Origin: Shewanella polaris
GTDB taxonomy: Bacteria; Pseudomonadota; Gammaproteobacteria; Enterobacterales; Shewanellaceae
Assembly: GCF_006385555.1 (NCBI RefSeq)
Contig: NZ_CP041036.1
Location: 4,402,001 to 4,466,000 of the forward strand
Direction of reading: 5' to 3'
DNA length: 64,000 bases
A program made the translations under genes and the position numbers. The notes beneath the pieces are model-generated. The model was not told the DNA's origin and ran no database searches. It worked only from the letters and a program-made list of their open reading frames with translations. Shown here piece after piece: positions 1-10,034 of this stretch. Numbering within the stretch: the stretch's first letter is position 1; the number at the start of each line of letters is the position of its first letter.

Positions 1-788
1 CCATTTATTGATTTAGCTAAATCATTAGCTTGAAAACCTGCTTGTTTAAACAATGCAGCATCTTTACCCGGATTTAAACGGTAACCGGCTAATTCATCAT
101 CATTGCGTACTGGTGAAATAGCTAAATAATCAGTGATTTTGCTTGGGTCAGCTAACATCTCATCTCGAGAATCAGACAACTCTTCAGAAAAACGTTCATT
201 CTCACGGCGATCAACTCGAGTGACCTGTCGGTCTACTTTTGCTTGTTGTAGTTGCGAGTTAACTTCACTTTGGGTGCTGTATTTAAGCCCATCAAGCATT
301 AGGGTTTCATAACGACCACTGTTACTGATAATAATTCGGTCGGCATAAACCTCTTTTAAAGAAGCAGAAGTGCCTTTAATTTTATCGCCTAAGCTATAGG
401 TTGCTTGTTCACCGCTAGACTCAATAATAGCTAGACCTTGAGCTTCGTCAGTTGACGCAACTACACCGGTTAATTGAATAGACAAGTTTGTTTTGGGCGC
501 ATCAGTGATTTGCTCTACGACTTCAGCTTTGGGCTTATTGTTATTATTATCTAACCTGCCAAAAAGCAATAGGTTACGAACACCAGCAAGCTCGATACGC
601 TTGGCAGTGCTTGCTGAGATTGGGGTTGGCTGCCACACAGCAGATTGCGATGATACAGGCATTAACTTCCATGTAATCTGCGCAGCTAATAGCAGCACAA
701 TAATCAACCCAAGCCAAAATACAATAGCACTCAATAGCTTGTGTGGTATTTTTGTTGAACTGATGATCAATTTATCTAATAAAACCAT
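1..788 (-). CDS. gspC: Type II secretion system protein C (GspC), N-terminal part
   Basis: Inner-membrane GspC links the type II secretion platform to the outer-membrane secretin GspD. Reading the minus strand from the ATG at 788 gives an uninterrupted frame to the window edge, so the C-terminus is missing. Visible parts are a short cytoplasmic N-terminus, one membrane segment at about residues 20-40 (IVFWLGLIIVLLLAAQI), a homology region with the motif GVRNLLLFGRL, and the beginning of a C-terminal PDZ domain (GYRLNPGKDAALF). The gene is divergent from hslR. The rest of a gsp operon is expected beyond the left edge but cannot be seen. Confidence 0.88.
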   Translation of the reverse strand, partial: MVLLDKLIISSTKIPHKLLSAIVFWLGLIIVLLLAAQITWKLMPVSSQSAVWQPTPISASTAKRIELAGVRNLLLFGRLDNNNNKPKAEVVEQITDAPKTNLSIQLTGVVASTDEAQGLAIIESSGEQATYSLGDKIKGTSASLKEVYADRIIISNSGRYETLMLDGLKYSTQSEVNSQLQQAKVDRQVTRVDRRENERFSEELSDSRDEMLADPSKITDYLAISPVRNDDELAGYRLNPGKDAALFKQAGFQANDLAKSIN

Positions 789-1050
789 ATAATATTGGAC
801 CCTCTATACGTCTTGGTACAGGTCTCTGTTCTAGTTGTGAATAAATACGTTAAAATATGCGTAAGCATCATGCTAACCCACTGAGGATAAAGCAACAACC
901 CCAGAGTATATTGATTGGCGAATCTTCACCGAATATGCTAAATTTGCACCCTAAAAACAGTCATAATGTTGCCCTTTACCGCAATAATACTCGTATTGTA
1001 TGGCAGTTAAGTTACCCAGTCTGTGAAATCATCCCTGTTTTGGAGGTCTT

Positions 1051-1449
1051 TTGTCTCAAACTCAGTCCGAAAAAAGCGTTATCCGGCTTGACAAATGGTT
1101 ATGGGCAGCACGATTTTATAAAACTCGCGCTATCGCAAAAGACATGATCAATGGCGGCAAAGTACATTACAACGGCCAACGAACTAAATCCAGTAAGAAT
1201 GCAGAAGTCGGTGCAACTATCCGTCTTCGCCAAGGCAATGATGATAAAGAAATTATTGTCCTTCAATTATCAGGTCATAGACAAAGCGCAAATGTAGCAC
1301 AAACCCTATACCAAGAAACACCTGAGAGTATTAACAAACGGATTATTAACGTTGAAGCACGACGGCTAAATATTTTGAATAACCCGTCACCCGATCATAA
1401 ACCGGATAAAAAACAAAGACGACAGATTATGCGCTTAAAAGATTACTAG
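1051..1449 (+). CDS. hslR: Heat shock protein 15 (Hsp15), S4-domain RNA-binding protein
   Basis: Hsp15 binds free 50S subunits carrying a nascent chain and helps recycle stalled subunits. The 132-residue product has an S4 RNA-binding domain near its start ([15 protein letters not shown], then GGKVHYNG) and a basic C-terminal tail ([16 protein letters not shown]), matching the family length of about 133. The start is TTG at 1051, preceded by a TGGAGG Shine-Dalgarno sequence at 1041-1046. hslO follows after 25 bases, so the two stress genes probably form one transcription unit. Confidence 0.93.
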   Translation: MSQTQSEKSVIRLDKWLWAARFYKTRAIAKDMINGGKVHYNGQRTKSSKNAEVGATIRLRQGNDDKEIIVLQLSGHRQSANVAQTLYQETPESINKRIINVEARRLNILNNPSPDHKPDKKQRRQIMRLKDY

Positions 1450-1474
1450 GCGCCCAGATAGTAAGAGAATACAA

Positions 1475-2335
1475 ATGAAAAATGATATTTTACATCGCTA
1501 CATTTTTGATAATGCCGATGTGCGTGGAGAGCTAGTTCAATTAGAAAATTGTTACCAAGAAGTGCTTTCTGCACATGCTTACCCGATTGCATTACAGAAC
1601 TTAATCGGTGAGTTAATGGCCGCAACATCACTGTTAACGGCAACCATCAAGTTTACGGGCGACATTAGCGTACAGTTGCAGGGCGATGGCCCAGTTTCTT
1701 TAGCCGTCATTAATGGCAACAATAAACAAGTATTACGTGGCGTTGCTCGTTGGAATGGCGATATTACGGCTGATGCAAGCTTGCAAGAAATGCTGGGTAA
1801 AGGTTACATGGTGATCACGTTAACACCTGATGAGGGCGAGCGATATCAAGGTGTTGTGTCATTAGATCATATGAACCTAGCCGCCTGTTTAGAAGAATAC
1901 TTTAATCAATCAGAACAGTTACCGACTCAAATTCAGTTATTTGCTAACGGTAAACAAGCTGCAGGTATGCTGCTACAAGTGTTGCCATCAAAGTCTGAAC
2001 AAAATGATGATTTTGAACATTTATCAACACTCACAGCGACCATTAAAGCAGAAGAGTTATTCACCCTTGATGCTGAACAAGTATTACATCGATTGTATCA
2101 CCAAGAAGAAGTGCGATTATTTGATCCTGTGGATGTTACATTCAAATGTAGCTGCTCACGTGAACGCAGTGCGGCAGCGATCAAAACCTTACCACAAGCT
2201 GAAGTTGAAGCCATTTTAGCTGAGGAAGGAAAGATTGAAATGGATTGTGAATACTGCACCGCAAAATACCCTTTTGACGCAATAGATATTGCAGCGCTAT
2301 ATTCAGGAAGCCACAGCAGCCAATCAAAACAGTAA
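1475..2335 (+). CDS. hslO: Hsp33 redox-regulated chaperone
   Basis: Cytoplasmic holdase chaperone switched on by oxidation. The 286-residue protein has the family's C-terminal zinc redox switch: C225 and C227 (CSC) and C258 and C261 (CEYC), giving the expected CXC-X(27-32)-CXXC arrangement. The N-terminal substrate-binding core is full length. The gene lies directly downstream of hslR, the usual pairing in gammaproteobacteria, and is followed by a rho-independent terminator. Confidence 0.95.
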   Translation: MKNDILHRYIFDNADVRGELVQLENCYQEVLSAHAYPIALQNLIGELMAATSLLTATIKFTGDISVQLQGDGPVSLAVINGNNKQVLRGVARWNGDITADASLQEMLGKGYMVITLTPDEGERYQGVVSLDHMNLAACLEEYFNQSEQLPTQIQLFANGKQAAGMLLQVLPSKSEQNDDFEHLSTLTATIKAEELFTLDAEQVLHRLYHQEEVRLFDPVDVTFKCSCSRERSAAAIKTLPQAEVEAILAEEGKIEMDCEYCTAKYPFDAIDIAALYSGSHSSQSKQ

Positions 2336-2372
2336 CCAAAAATGTAATAATTACGAACACAGTTACAAAAAT

Positions 2373-2394
2373 AAGCGCATAAGGCGCTTTTTTT
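2373..2394 (+). terminator. Rho-independent terminator after hslO
   Basis: AAGCGC (2373-2378) pairs with GCGCTT (2384-2389) around a five-base loop and runs into a T7 tract. It lies 38 bases after the hslO stop codon and ends the hslR-hslO unit. Confidence 0.8.
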
Positions 2395-2603
2395 GTACCT
2401 TTACCATCACAACAAACTCCACACCATTACAAACTTTCACAAAAATTACCAAACTGTTCGTTACCCTCGTGCCAACTTACGTTACAATCGCCTACATTAG
2501 TTTATAGCCATCGCGCAACAATAATATCAAGCTAATTTTTAATAAATAAACCCAATAGCAGTTCATAGCAAAATACGACCTAAAAGAGACGGAGATCAAC
2601 ACT

Positions 2604-4145
2604 ATGGCGGATTTATCACACCCAGTTCACCTTAACCCCACAACCGCAAAGCTTGTAGAAATTGCACTATTTCGTGGAGAAGGTCAACTCACTGCAAATG
2701 GTGCCTTAGTGGCCAAAACAGGAGAAAGAACGGGTCGTTCACCCAATGACCGGTTTATCGTCAAAGAGAAAAATACAGAAGCCGATATTGAATGGGGTAA
2801 AGTAAATCGACCATTTGATGCGGGTCAATTTGATGCGCTATGGGGCCGTGTAGAAGCTTATCTTGCTGACAAAGAATTATTTATATCTGAACTAGAAGTT
2901 GGCGCTGATGACGAACATTACATTCCAGTGAAAGTCACGACTGAATATGCTTGGCATCAAATTTTTGCACGTAATTTATTTATCAATCCAGAAACCTTTA
3001 ATCGCGGTGACAAACAAACATGGCAAATTATCAATGCACCTGGATTTGTGTGTGAACCACAACGCGATGGTACTAATTCTGAAGCGGCCGTTATTATTAA
3101 CTTTGCCGAACGAAAAGTACTGCTTGCTGGCATGAAGTACGCAGGTGAAATGAAGAAGTCGATGTTCTCAGTACAGAACTTTTTATTGCCTGCTAAAGGT
3201 GTGTTACCAATGCATTGTTCGGCTAATGTCGGCCACGATGGTGATACTACGTTATTCTTTGGCTTATCGGGTACCGGTAAAACCACACTTTCTGCCGATC
3301 CAAAGCGTTTGTTAATTGGTGATGATGAACATGGTTGGGCACCCGGTGGTGTATTTAATATTGAAGGCGGTTGCTATGCTAAATGTATCGACCTAAGCCA
3401 AAAAAATGAACCAGTTATTTGGGATGCCATTCGTTTTGGTACAGTATTAGAGAATGTCGTACTTGATGAACGCCTAGTTCCGAATTATAACGATACCAGT
3501 TTGACTGAAAACAGTCGTGCGGCTTATCCTTTAGAGCATATCGCTCAACGTAAAGAAGATAATCGCGGTGCAGAACCTCATGCCGTAGTGTTTTTAACTT
3601 GCGACGTATCAGGTGTGTTACCACCGGTATCGGTACTGAGTAAAGAACAAGCAGCATATCACTTCTTATCGGGTTACACCGCTAAGGTGGGCTCAACTGA
3701 AATGGGCTCGACGTCTGCAATCCAGTCAACCTTTTCTACTTGTTTTGGTGCGCCATTCTTCCCACGTCCTGCTGGCGTGTATGCAGAACTGTTGATGAAA
3801 CGCATTGAGTCATTTGGTAGCCAAGTTTATCTTGTTAATACAGGCTGGACTGGTGGTCCACATGGTGTGGGTAAACGTTTTGATATCCCAACTACTCGCG
3901 CCATTGTTGATGCGATTGTAAGTGGTGAACTAAGAGATGTTGAAACGGTTTATATCGACAAACTGAACTTAAATGTCCCCGTTAGTGTCTCTGGTGTAGA
4001 CACCGCGTTATTAAACCCAGTCAACACCTGGGCTGATAAAGCAGAGTATGACAAATATGCTCAACAGCTAGCACAAGAATTTAGTGATAATTTTGCAAAA
4101 TACCAAGTGTCTGACGCTATTAAAAGTGCCGGCCCTAACGTATAA
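2604..4145 (+). CDS. pckA: Phosphoenolpyruvate carboxykinase (ATP)
   Basis: Converts oxaloacetate and ATP to phosphoenolpyruvate, CO2 and ADP, the committed step of gluconeogenesis. The 513-residue protein is slightly shorter than E. coli PckA (540). It carries the kinase-1 P-loop [11 protein letters not shown], the kinase-2 metal-binding motif IGDDEHGW, and the PEPCK-specific [10 protein letters not shown] region. The start ATG at 2604 follows a GACGGAG ribosome-binding site. A possible -10 (TACAAT, 2483-2488) lies 115 bases upstream, without a good -35. It is monocistronic, flanked by terminators. Confidence 0.97.
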   Translation: MADLSHPVHLNPTTAKLVEIALFRGEGQLTANGALVAKTGERTGRSPNDRFIVKEKNTEADIEWGKVNRPFDAGQFDALWGRVEAYLADKELFISELEVGADDEHYIPVKVTTEYAWHQIFARNLFINPETFNRGDKQTWQIINAPGFVCEPQRDGTNSEAAVIINFAERKVLLAGMKYAGEMKKSMFSVQNFLLPAKGVLPMHCSANVGHDGDTTLFFGLSGTGKTTLSADPKRLLIGDDEHGWAPGGVFNIEGGCYAKCIDLSQKNEPVIWDAIRFGTVLENVVLDERLVPNYNDTSLTENSRAAYPLEHIAQRKEDNRGAEPHAVVFLTCDVSGVLPPVSVLSKEQAAYHFLSGYTAKVGSTEMGSTSAIQSTFSTCFGAPFFPRPAGVYAELLMKRIESFGSQVYLVNTGWTGGPHGVGKRFDIPTTRAIVDAIVSGELRDVETVYIDKLNLNVPVSVSGVDTALLNPVNTWADKAEYDKYAQQLAQEFSDNFAKYQVSDAIKSAGPNV

Positions 4146-4192
4146 ATAATCTAGCAACTCTTGGCTATTCACTTAATATGATGTCGCCTCTA

Positions 4193-4218
4193 AAATCCCA
4201 ACTTCGGTTGGGATTTTT
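4193..4218 (+). terminator. Rho-independent terminator after pckA
   Basis: AAATCCCAAC (4193-4202) pairs with GTTGGGATTT (4207-4216) around a TTCG tetraloop closed by C-G, an exceptionally stable loop, followed by Ts. Confidence 0.9.
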
Positions 4219-4341
4219 CATTGTTGGGTATTCCGCTCGTCTTCGTGTCAATATTTATCATATAAAAGCCTCTGAAACTGTTGCGAGGCAATGCTATGAT
4301 GTTATTACTGTTATCGTTTCCAAATCATTCTAGAGGTATTC

Positions 4342-6195
4342 ATGCGCCGCTTTTTGCTCACAGGTTTAATGGCTAGTACGTTGCTCATCAATTCCACTTT
4401 CGCTCACGCAACTGAACCTTCGCCGCTCATCGTCGCAACAGAACAAATAGCACTATTTGAAAACGACAGCATATTGCCTCCAATTCATCCCTGGTCTGGC
4501 GCAAGTGAAGCATTACTGTTAAGTGCGGAGCAGCCTTGGGCAACCCCATTTGAGCAACAAGGCTATGTTTCAAGCCCAAACTATCACGACACCATGGAAT
4601 GGTTAGACAAACTTGTCGACAGCAGCGACGTGTTACAAAAAATCAGTATTGGTAAAAGTCCCCAAGGACGCGATATATGGATGATTATTGCATCACAAGA
4701 CGGAGAATCTACGGCACAAGCATTGAGTGATAATGGTAAGGCGACAGTACTTGTGCAAGCGGGTATTCATTCTGGTGAAATAGACGGCAAAGATGCAGGC
4801 ATGATGCTGCTGCGTGACATCAGTCATAGCAGCAAACGCGAATTACTTGAAAATGTTAACTTACTGTTTATCCCTATTTTCAGTGTCGACGCCCACGAAC
4901 GCAGCAGCCAATTTAACCGAGTCAATCAGCGAGGACCGGTCAATATGGGGTGGCGCACCACGGCCAACAACCTTAATTTAAACCGTGACTATGCTAAGGC
5001 AGATGCATTAGAAATGCAGCACCTTATCCGTGCGATTAATATTTGGCAGCCAGATTTATACATTGATATCCATGTAACCGACGGTATTGACTACCAATAT
5101 GACGTGACCTTTGGCTACAACGTTGCACAAGGCTATAGCCCAAGTATTTTTACATGGTTAGAGTCTATTTACCGTCCCGCGGTTGAACATGCATTAACCG
5201 AGCAAGGCCATATTCCGGGTCAGTTGGTATTTGCTAACGATAATACCGATATGACCAAAGGCTTGTCTCTTTGGAACCCTAGCCCACGGTTTTCCAATGG
5301 CTACGGCGATGCTCGTCATTTACCGACTATTTTAATTGAAAACCACAGCCTTAAACCCTATAAACAACGAGTACTTGGCACTTATGTGATGCTTGAACAA
5401 ACCCTTAAAACGGTGGCAAAAAATAGCACTAAGCTAAAGTCTGCGATTAATGAAGACAAATACCGTAACCCAAGTAAGTTAACTATTAGCTGGCAAAGTG
5501 AAACCTTAGCAGAAGGTAGAGACTTTAAAGGTATTGATTACCATATTGAGCAAAGCCCAATTAGTGGTGGCAAAGTAGTCCGCTGGACAGGTGAACCTAG
5601 GTTATATAAAAACTTACCCATTGTGGCTAACACAAAAGCAGATATCACGGTCACACGACCTGTAGCCTATTATATTCCACCACAATGGTCTGACGTTATT
5701 GAACGCTTATCTTTACATGGTATTAGAATGACGCGACTGAAAAAGCCAAGGACGATAACTGCGCAGCAATATCAATTCAGTGACCCATTATTCTCAAGTG
5801 CAGATTATGAAGGTCATCAAACCGTAACAGCGGCAACCTCCATCCATAGAATAAACACCACACTTCCAGCAGGTACTGTACGTATTCAAACCGACCAGCC
5901 TCTGGGGGATTTAGCCATGCTGTTGCTTGAACCTCAAGCAGAGGACTCTTTATTTTACTGGGGAATGTTCAATACTATTTTTACCCGCACAGAATATATT
6001 GAGAACTACGCAGTAGAACCTTTAGCAGCAAAAATGTTACTCGAAAATCCAGCCCTACAAGCTGAATTTGATCTAGCGTTGAAGGATCAGGCTTTTGCAA
6101 ATGATAGCAAAGCACGACTACGTTGGTTTTATCAACGCAGTCCATATTACGATAACGAATACATGAAGTATCCGGTATTACGCGCAGCGAAATAA
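4342..6195 (+). CDS. Secreted M14-family zinc carboxypeptidase
   Basis: Predicted exported metallopeptidase of 617 residues. A signal peptide (hydrophobic residues about 4-20, cleavage near AHA-TEP) targets it to the periplasm or outside. The zinc site of family M14 is visible: H143 and E146 in GIHSGE, and H244 in DIHVTDG. E333 in ILIENHS sits where the family's catalytic glutamate is expected. The peptidase domain covers about residues 85-360; the remaining 250 residues are an accessory domain I cannot name. The substrate is unknown. It is a single gene with its own upstream gap of about 120 bases. Confidence 0.88.
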   Translation: MRRFLLTGLMASTLLINSTFAHATEPSPLIVATEQIALFENDSILPPIHPWSGASEALLLSAEQPWATPFEQQGYVSSPNYHDTMEWLDKLVDSSDVLQKISIGKSPQGRDIWMIIASQDGESTAQALSDNGKATVLVQAGIHSGEIDGKDAGMMLLRDISHSSKRELLENVNLLFIPIFSVDAHERSSQFNRVNQRGPVNMGWRTTANNLNLNRDYAKADALEMQHLIRAINIWQPDLYIDIHVTDGIDYQYDVTFGYNVAQGYSPSIFTWLESIYRPAVEHALTEQGHIPGQLVFANDNTDMTKGLSLWNPSPRFSNGYGDARHLPTILIENHSLKPYKQRVLGTYVMLEQTLKTVAKNSTKLKSAINEDKYRNPSKLTISWQSETLAEGRDFKGIDYHIEQSPISGGKVVRWTGEPRLYKNLPIVANTKADITVTRPVAYYIPPQWSDVIERLSLHGIRMTRLKKPRTITAQQYQFSDPLFSSADYEGHQTVTAATSIHRINTTLPAGTVRIQTDQPLGDLAMLLLEPQAEDSLFYWGMFNTIFTRTEYIENYAVEPLAAKMLLENPALQAEFDLALKDQAFANDSKARLRWFYQRSPYYDNEYMKYPVLRAAK

Positions 6196-6223
6196 CCTCA
6201 ACGCTGAATAAGCCATGAGGTTA
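6193..6223. terminator. Stem-loop between convergent genes
   Basis: TAACCTCA (6193-6200) pairs with TGAGGTTA (6216-6223) around a 15-base loop. It overlaps the stop codon of the carboxypeptidase gene and precedes the end of the convergent downstream gene. There is no long T tract on either side, so termination is only inferred. Confidence 0.4.
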
Positions 6224-6233
6224 AATAATGACA

Positions 6234-7139
6234 TCACTCTACAGCATCAGCGCTTGTAGAGTGTTGCGGTAAATCTATCCATAATTCTTGACGTTGCAAC
6301 GGTGTTTGCGGCGGTAACTGTGGATTGGTTAAATCAAAGATACGACTATTACGATATCGACTCAATGGGAACATCTGGCGAGTTATGTCATGTTGCTGAA
6401 TAAACTCATGCAACTTGTTTGTAGCAATTAGCCTCTCTAAACCTTGAGTTATACGTTGCGCTAAACGAGGGTTGTTATTACTGACAAAAAAATACATTGG
6501 TAGTGGGTAACGCAAAATTAATTTATCGTACACCATCAAACTCTCATTACCTCTGCTGCTTACCTCCGCATAGGCTTCATATAAACCACGAGGAAAATAG
6601 TCACAACGTTGTTGCTTCAACATACTATAAATCAATTGGAAAGTAATGACCCGCTCAGTCCGATAACCGTTATATTGTAAAATATCCGAATCAGGCCATT
6701 GCGATCCTTGGCAAGCAACCAATTGTTGCAACTGCTTAGCGGTATTTATCATTTCAAATTCAGCTAATCGGTCACGAGAAATAACCGGTACTCTCGAGCC
6801 TAATAAGCCGCCTACTAATGGGATACGAATTGCGTGAAACTCTTGCTCTCGCTCAATGGAAGTCCCTGCCCAAAATACATCTAATATGTCAGCTTTTAAC
6901 ATACTAAAACCACGTAACTGTGACATAGGTGAATCAATTACAACTATATTAGCCTCACCATAATCGTCAGCGGTTTGGGTTAATAACAACTGTAATAAAT
7001 CGTAGTAATATTGGTAACTTGCATTTTCTAAGGATTGAGCTGGTTGAATGCGTACTTGCTGCGCTGCCAAAGGGAATATAGAGCAAGAAATAATTAGCAC
7101 AACAGAAATTAACGACTTAACCATCTTAACAACCACCAT
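6234..7139 (-). CDS. Periplasmic solute-binding-protein-like protein, function unknown
   Basis: A 301-residue exported protein with an N-terminal signal peptide (hydrophobic run LISVVLIISCSIFPLAA). Its general organisation (DVFWAGTSIERE, LVGGLLGSRVPVI, PLPMYFFVSNNNP) resembles the extracellular solute-binding proteins used by ABC transporters or as sensory input domains. No permease, ATPase or kinase gene adjoins it, so a transport role is not supported by context. The start could also be the ATG at 7124, which has a GGTGG sequence upstream. Two cysteines (C138, C173) may form a disulfide. The ligand cannot be guessed. Confidence 0.7.
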   Translation of the reverse strand: MVVVKMVKSLISVVLIISCSIFPLAAQQVRIQPAQSLENASYQYYYDLLQLLLTQTADDYGEANIVVIDSPMSQLRGFSMLKADILDVFWAGTSIEREQEFHAIRIPLVGGLLGSRVPVISRDRLAEFEMINTAKQLQQLVACQGSQWPDSDILQYNGYRTERVITFQLIYSMLKQQRCDYFPRGLYEAYAEVSSRGNESLMVYDKLILRYPLPMYFFVSNNNPRLAQRITQGLERLIATNKLHEFIQQHDITRQMFPLSRYRNSRIFDLTNPQLPPQTPLQRQELWIDLPQHSTSADAVE

Positions 7140-7221
7140 TAAAACTTTATTAATTCAGTTTATTTGCAAAAGGCAGATAGACCAAATACTAAATAGAAAA
7201 AAGTTTATAAAAATAGGCAAC

Positions 7222-7518
7222 TTATCGTTCCGAATAACAATTTAATTGATATTGTTCGATTAACAATAACTTTTGCTGACGAGAATGTTTCTTTATAACT
7301 ATTTCGCGCTTTAACGCCGCACTTCTATCAGTTAATTGTTCTGTATAAACCAAGGTGAGTGGACCTTTACCTTTTAAATATTTAGCCGATTTGGCACCAC
7401 CAGCTTGATGCTCAGCAAAACGGCGAGAAATATCCGTAGTGATACCAGTGTATAAATGTGAATTAGCGCAGCGAATAATGTACAAATACCAAGCGGAACA
7501 TGTGTTTTTTTGCGACAT
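7222..7518 (-). CDS. GIY-YIG domain protein (YhbQ/UPF0213 type)
   Basis: A small (98-residue) stand-alone GIY-YIG nuclease-fold protein. The motif is seen as WYLYIIRC followed by LYTGITTDISRRFAEH, with KTK-like basic residues and a REIVIKK segment as in the UPF0213/YhbQ family. Members have been linked to DNA processing, but the role of this family is poorly defined. The start ATG at 7518 lacks an obvious Shine-Dalgarno sequence. It is separated by 82 bases from the downstream binding-protein-like gene and is divergent from moeA. Confidence 0.88.
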   Translation of the reverse strand: MSQKNTCSAWYLYIIRCANSHLYTGITTDISRRFAEHQAGGAKSAKYLKGKGPLTLVYTEQLTDRSAALKREIVIKKHSRQQKLLLIEQYQLNCYSER

Positions 7519-7651
7519 AAAATATAAAAACCTTAAATGTGATCATAAATTTTTCGTGCCATCATGGCATACTAAGCACCATTAAAAAGTGAAAACCTAT
7601 TTCAGCTAAAATACTGCTAATGTATTTTCGTTATTCATTAAGGAAGTTCTG

Positions 7652-8908
7652 ATGTCCAATACTCAAGACCATTGCGCTCAACCAGCATTGCTTCATCCCG
7701 ATCAAGCGATCGAGCAACTGTTAGCTCAAGTTGAAGCAACCCAAGATACCGATATAGTAGCATTAACCCAAGCTATCGATAGAGTACTCGCAGAAGATCT
7801 CGCATCGAGTATTGATTTACCCCCATTTGATAACTCATCAATGGACGGTTACGCATTCCGTTTTGCTGATTTAGCGACTTCACAGGATAAAACAACCTTC
7901 AACTTAGTGGGTAGCTCTTTTGCGGGGCACACTTTTAATGGCCAAGCGGTACCCAATAGTTGTATTCGTATTATGACGGGTGCCCCATTGCCTAGTGGTT
8001 TTGACACTGTGCAAATGCAAGAAAAAGCCCAAGTAATAGATGAAAACCACATTAGCATTGAACACCCACATCGGTTAGGTGCAAATGTACGCAAGCGTGG
8101 TGAAGAACTCCTTGCTGGCACCAAAGTATTGCATAGTGGCATCATTATTCGCGCAGCGGAAATGGGCGTACTCGCCACCATCGGCATCAGCCAAGTGAAA
8201 GTGACACGTAAATTGAAAGTGGCTTTCTTTTCCACTGGTGATGAATTACGCCCAGTAGGAAGTGAACTGGCTTTAGGGCAGATTTATGATTCAAATCGTT
8301 ATTCAATTCAAGGGTTACTCAGTAAAAGCCACGTTGAATGGATTGATTTAGGTGTCATAGCAGACGATAAGGAAGCCATTCGCGGCGCGTTTAGAGAAGC
8401 TGCGGATCAAGCTGATATGGTGCTAACATCTGGCGGAGTATCGGTTGGTGATGCTGATTACACCAAACAGATTTTATCTGAAGAAGGCCAGATTACCTTT
8501 TGGAAACTTGCAATTAAACCAGGTAAACCTTTCGCCTTTGGCAAAATAGGGAATGCTATTTTTTGCGGCCTACCAGGAAATCCAGTCTCTTCGATGGTGA
8601 CATTTTATAAGCTGGTGTTACCTATTTTAAATAAAATGCAGGGACTCAAACCTGTCACACCATTAAGTTGCCAAGCAAGGTTACTGAGCGACATACACAA
8701 ATATCCTGGTAGAGTCGAATATCAACGCGGCATACTCAGTCGTAATGAGGCCGGCGAACTTGAAGTTGCCATTACAGGCAGCCAAGGTTCAGGCATGCTC
8801 ACATCAATGAGTTTAGCGAATTGCTTTGTGATATTAGACCAAGCCCAAGGCAACACCCCCAAGGGCACTCAAGTCACCGTAGAGCCATTTAACAACGTAT
8901 TGTGTTAG
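7652..8908 (+). CDS. moeA: Molybdopterin molybdotransferase MoeA
   Basis: Inserts molybdenum into adenylylated molybdopterin, the last step of Moco synthesis. The 418-residue protein has the characteristic NSSMDGYAF segment, an R-I-M-TGAPLP loop, the domain III motifs TSGGVSVGDADY and KPGKPFAFG, and GLPGNPVSS. Length agrees with E. coli MoeA (411). An AAGGAAG ribosome-binding site precedes the ATG. moeB begins 7 bases after the stop, so the pair is an operon, and it complements the moa/mod cluster further along. Confidence 0.96.
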   Translation: MSNTQDHCAQPALLHPDQAIEQLLAQVEATQDTDIVALTQAIDRVLAEDLASSIDLPPFDNSSMDGYAFRFADLATSQDKTTFNLVGSSFAGHTFNGQAVPNSCIRIMTGAPLPSGFDTVQMQEKAQVIDENHISIEHPHRLGANVRKRGEELLAGTKVLHSGIIIRAAEMGVLATIGISQVKVTRKLKVAFFSTGDELRPVGSELALGQIYDSNRYSIQGLLSKSHVEWIDLGVIADDKEAIRGAFREAADQADMVLTSGGVSVGDADYTKQILSEEGQITFWKLAIKPGKPFAFGKIGNAIFCGLPGNPVSSMVTFYKLVLPILNKMQGLKPVTPLSCQARLLSDIHKYPGRVEYQRGILSRNEAGELEVAITGSQGSGMLTSMSLANCFVILDQAQGNTPKGTQVTVEPFNNVLC

Positions 8909-8915
8909 GAATATT

Positions 8916-9686
8916 ATGGACTCACTCGATCAAGAGATACTCACTGACAATGAAATGCTGCGTTATAGCCGTCAGATCTCCATTAAAGCTATCGATATTG
9001 ATGGCCAAGAAAAGCTTAAACTTGCCAAAGTATTAATTATCGGTGCTGGCGGGTTAGGCTGTGCAGCAAGCCAATACCTTACTGTTGCGGGAGTGGGTGA
9101 AATTACCTTAGTTGATTTTGATACTGTAGAACTGTCTAATTTACAGCGTCAAGTATTGCACTATGATGTCAATATTGGCCATCCAAAAGTAGAATCAGCT
9201 AAACAGTCGCTTATACAGCTTAATCCCTTAGTCACCATCAATACCATTAACGCTCTGTTAGATGATGATGAGATTAATGAGCTGGTGAGCCAACATAGTT
9301 TAATTCTTGATTGCACAGATAACATGATAGTGCGAGAACAACTTAACAAGAGTTGTTTTGAACACAAAGTGCCCTTAGTGTCGGCAGCGGCAATTCGAAT
9401 GGAAGGCACTGTAACAGTATTTGACTACTTACAAGACAGCCCTTGCTATCAATGTTTTAGTGCTTTATTTGGTGAGCAACAATTAACGTGTGTCGAAGCG
9501 GGTATTCTTGCACCAGTGGTCGGCATGATTGGTTGTATTCAGGCTACTGAAGCAATAAAAGTCATCACTGGTATTGGTCAAGCTTTAACGGGTAAATTGT
9601 TAATGATTGATGCGATGACAATGGAGTTTAGGCAAATGTATTTACCTAAACAACCTCACTGCAAAATTTGCAGTGTTAATCCGTAG
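8916..9686 (+). CDS. moeB: Molybdopterin-synthase adenylyltransferase MoeB
   Basis: E1-like enzyme that adenylates the C-terminal glycine of MoaD so that it can be thiocarboxylated. The 256-residue product has the nucleotide-binding GAGGLG at residues 43-48, the D-x-D/S-N-L-x-R-Q segment (DTVELSNLQRQV) and two CxxC zinc pairs (CYQC in the middle and CKIC at 249-252). ThiF is a close paralogue, but pairing with moeA supports MoeB. Confidence 0.94.
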   Translation: MDSLDQEILTDNEMLRYSRQISIKAIDIDGQEKLKLAKVLIIGAGGLGCAASQYLTVAGVGEITLVDFDTVELSNLQRQVLHYDVNIGHPKVESAKQSLIQLNPLVTINTINALLDDDEINELVSQHSLILDCTDNMIVREQLNKSCFEHKVPLVSAAAIRMEGTVTVFDYLQDSPCYQCFSALFGEQQLTCVEAGILAPVVGMIGCIQATEAIKVITGIGQALTGKLLMIDAMTMEFRQMYLPKQPHCKICSVNP

Positions 9687-9771
9687 ATAAAACCACATCC
9701 CTAATGTCATAGTTATGGTGCTAATGTGCTGGCGAGTGTGTAGCGCCAGAGTCGCTTAATGCACTGACAGC

Positions 9772-9927
9772 TCAATCAGCTGTTGGCGCAACAACCAAAG
9801 CCGCTTGAGCAAGCTTTTCTCGTTCCGCTTTAGCAATATAAGGTGATTTATTGGCAGCATGGAGCTTAGCGTTGGCTTTTTTTGCTTTTGCTTTAAGGGT
9901 TTGGTTAATTTTCTTTTTGCGATTCAT
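9772..9927 (-). CDS. Small basic DUF2986-like protein
   Basis: A 51-residue frame beginning MNRKKKINQTLKAKAKKA and ending in a stop at 9772. The Lys/Ala-rich N-terminus, including the MNRKKKIN start, resembles small DUF2986 proteins that I recall from Shewanella and Vibrio; this is recognition by eye, not a search. It is probably soluble and strongly basic in its first 25 residues, compatible with nucleic-acid binding, but no function is known. The upstream AAGTGA is a weak ribosome-binding site. Confidence 0.7.
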   Translation of the reverse strand: MNRKKKINQTLKAKAKKANAKLHAANKSPYIAKAEREKLAQAALVVAPTAD

Positions 9928-10034
9928 ATTGGTCACTTGAAATTATTTATACCCAATAATTATAATATCAAAGTGGCTAAAACCCTATTAATTCCAGCCT
10001 CTCTGTGACCAAATAACATCAATCGCGTATAGCG

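Noticed and set aside
856..1147. Plus-strand frame overlapping the start of hslR
   Set aside because: It overlaps hslR in another frame, has no recognisable product, and hslR has a clear ribosome-binding site.
9729..9749. CTGGCG/CGCCAG stem after moeB as a terminator
   Set aside because: There is no T tract on either side and the loop is nine bases, so termination is not supported.
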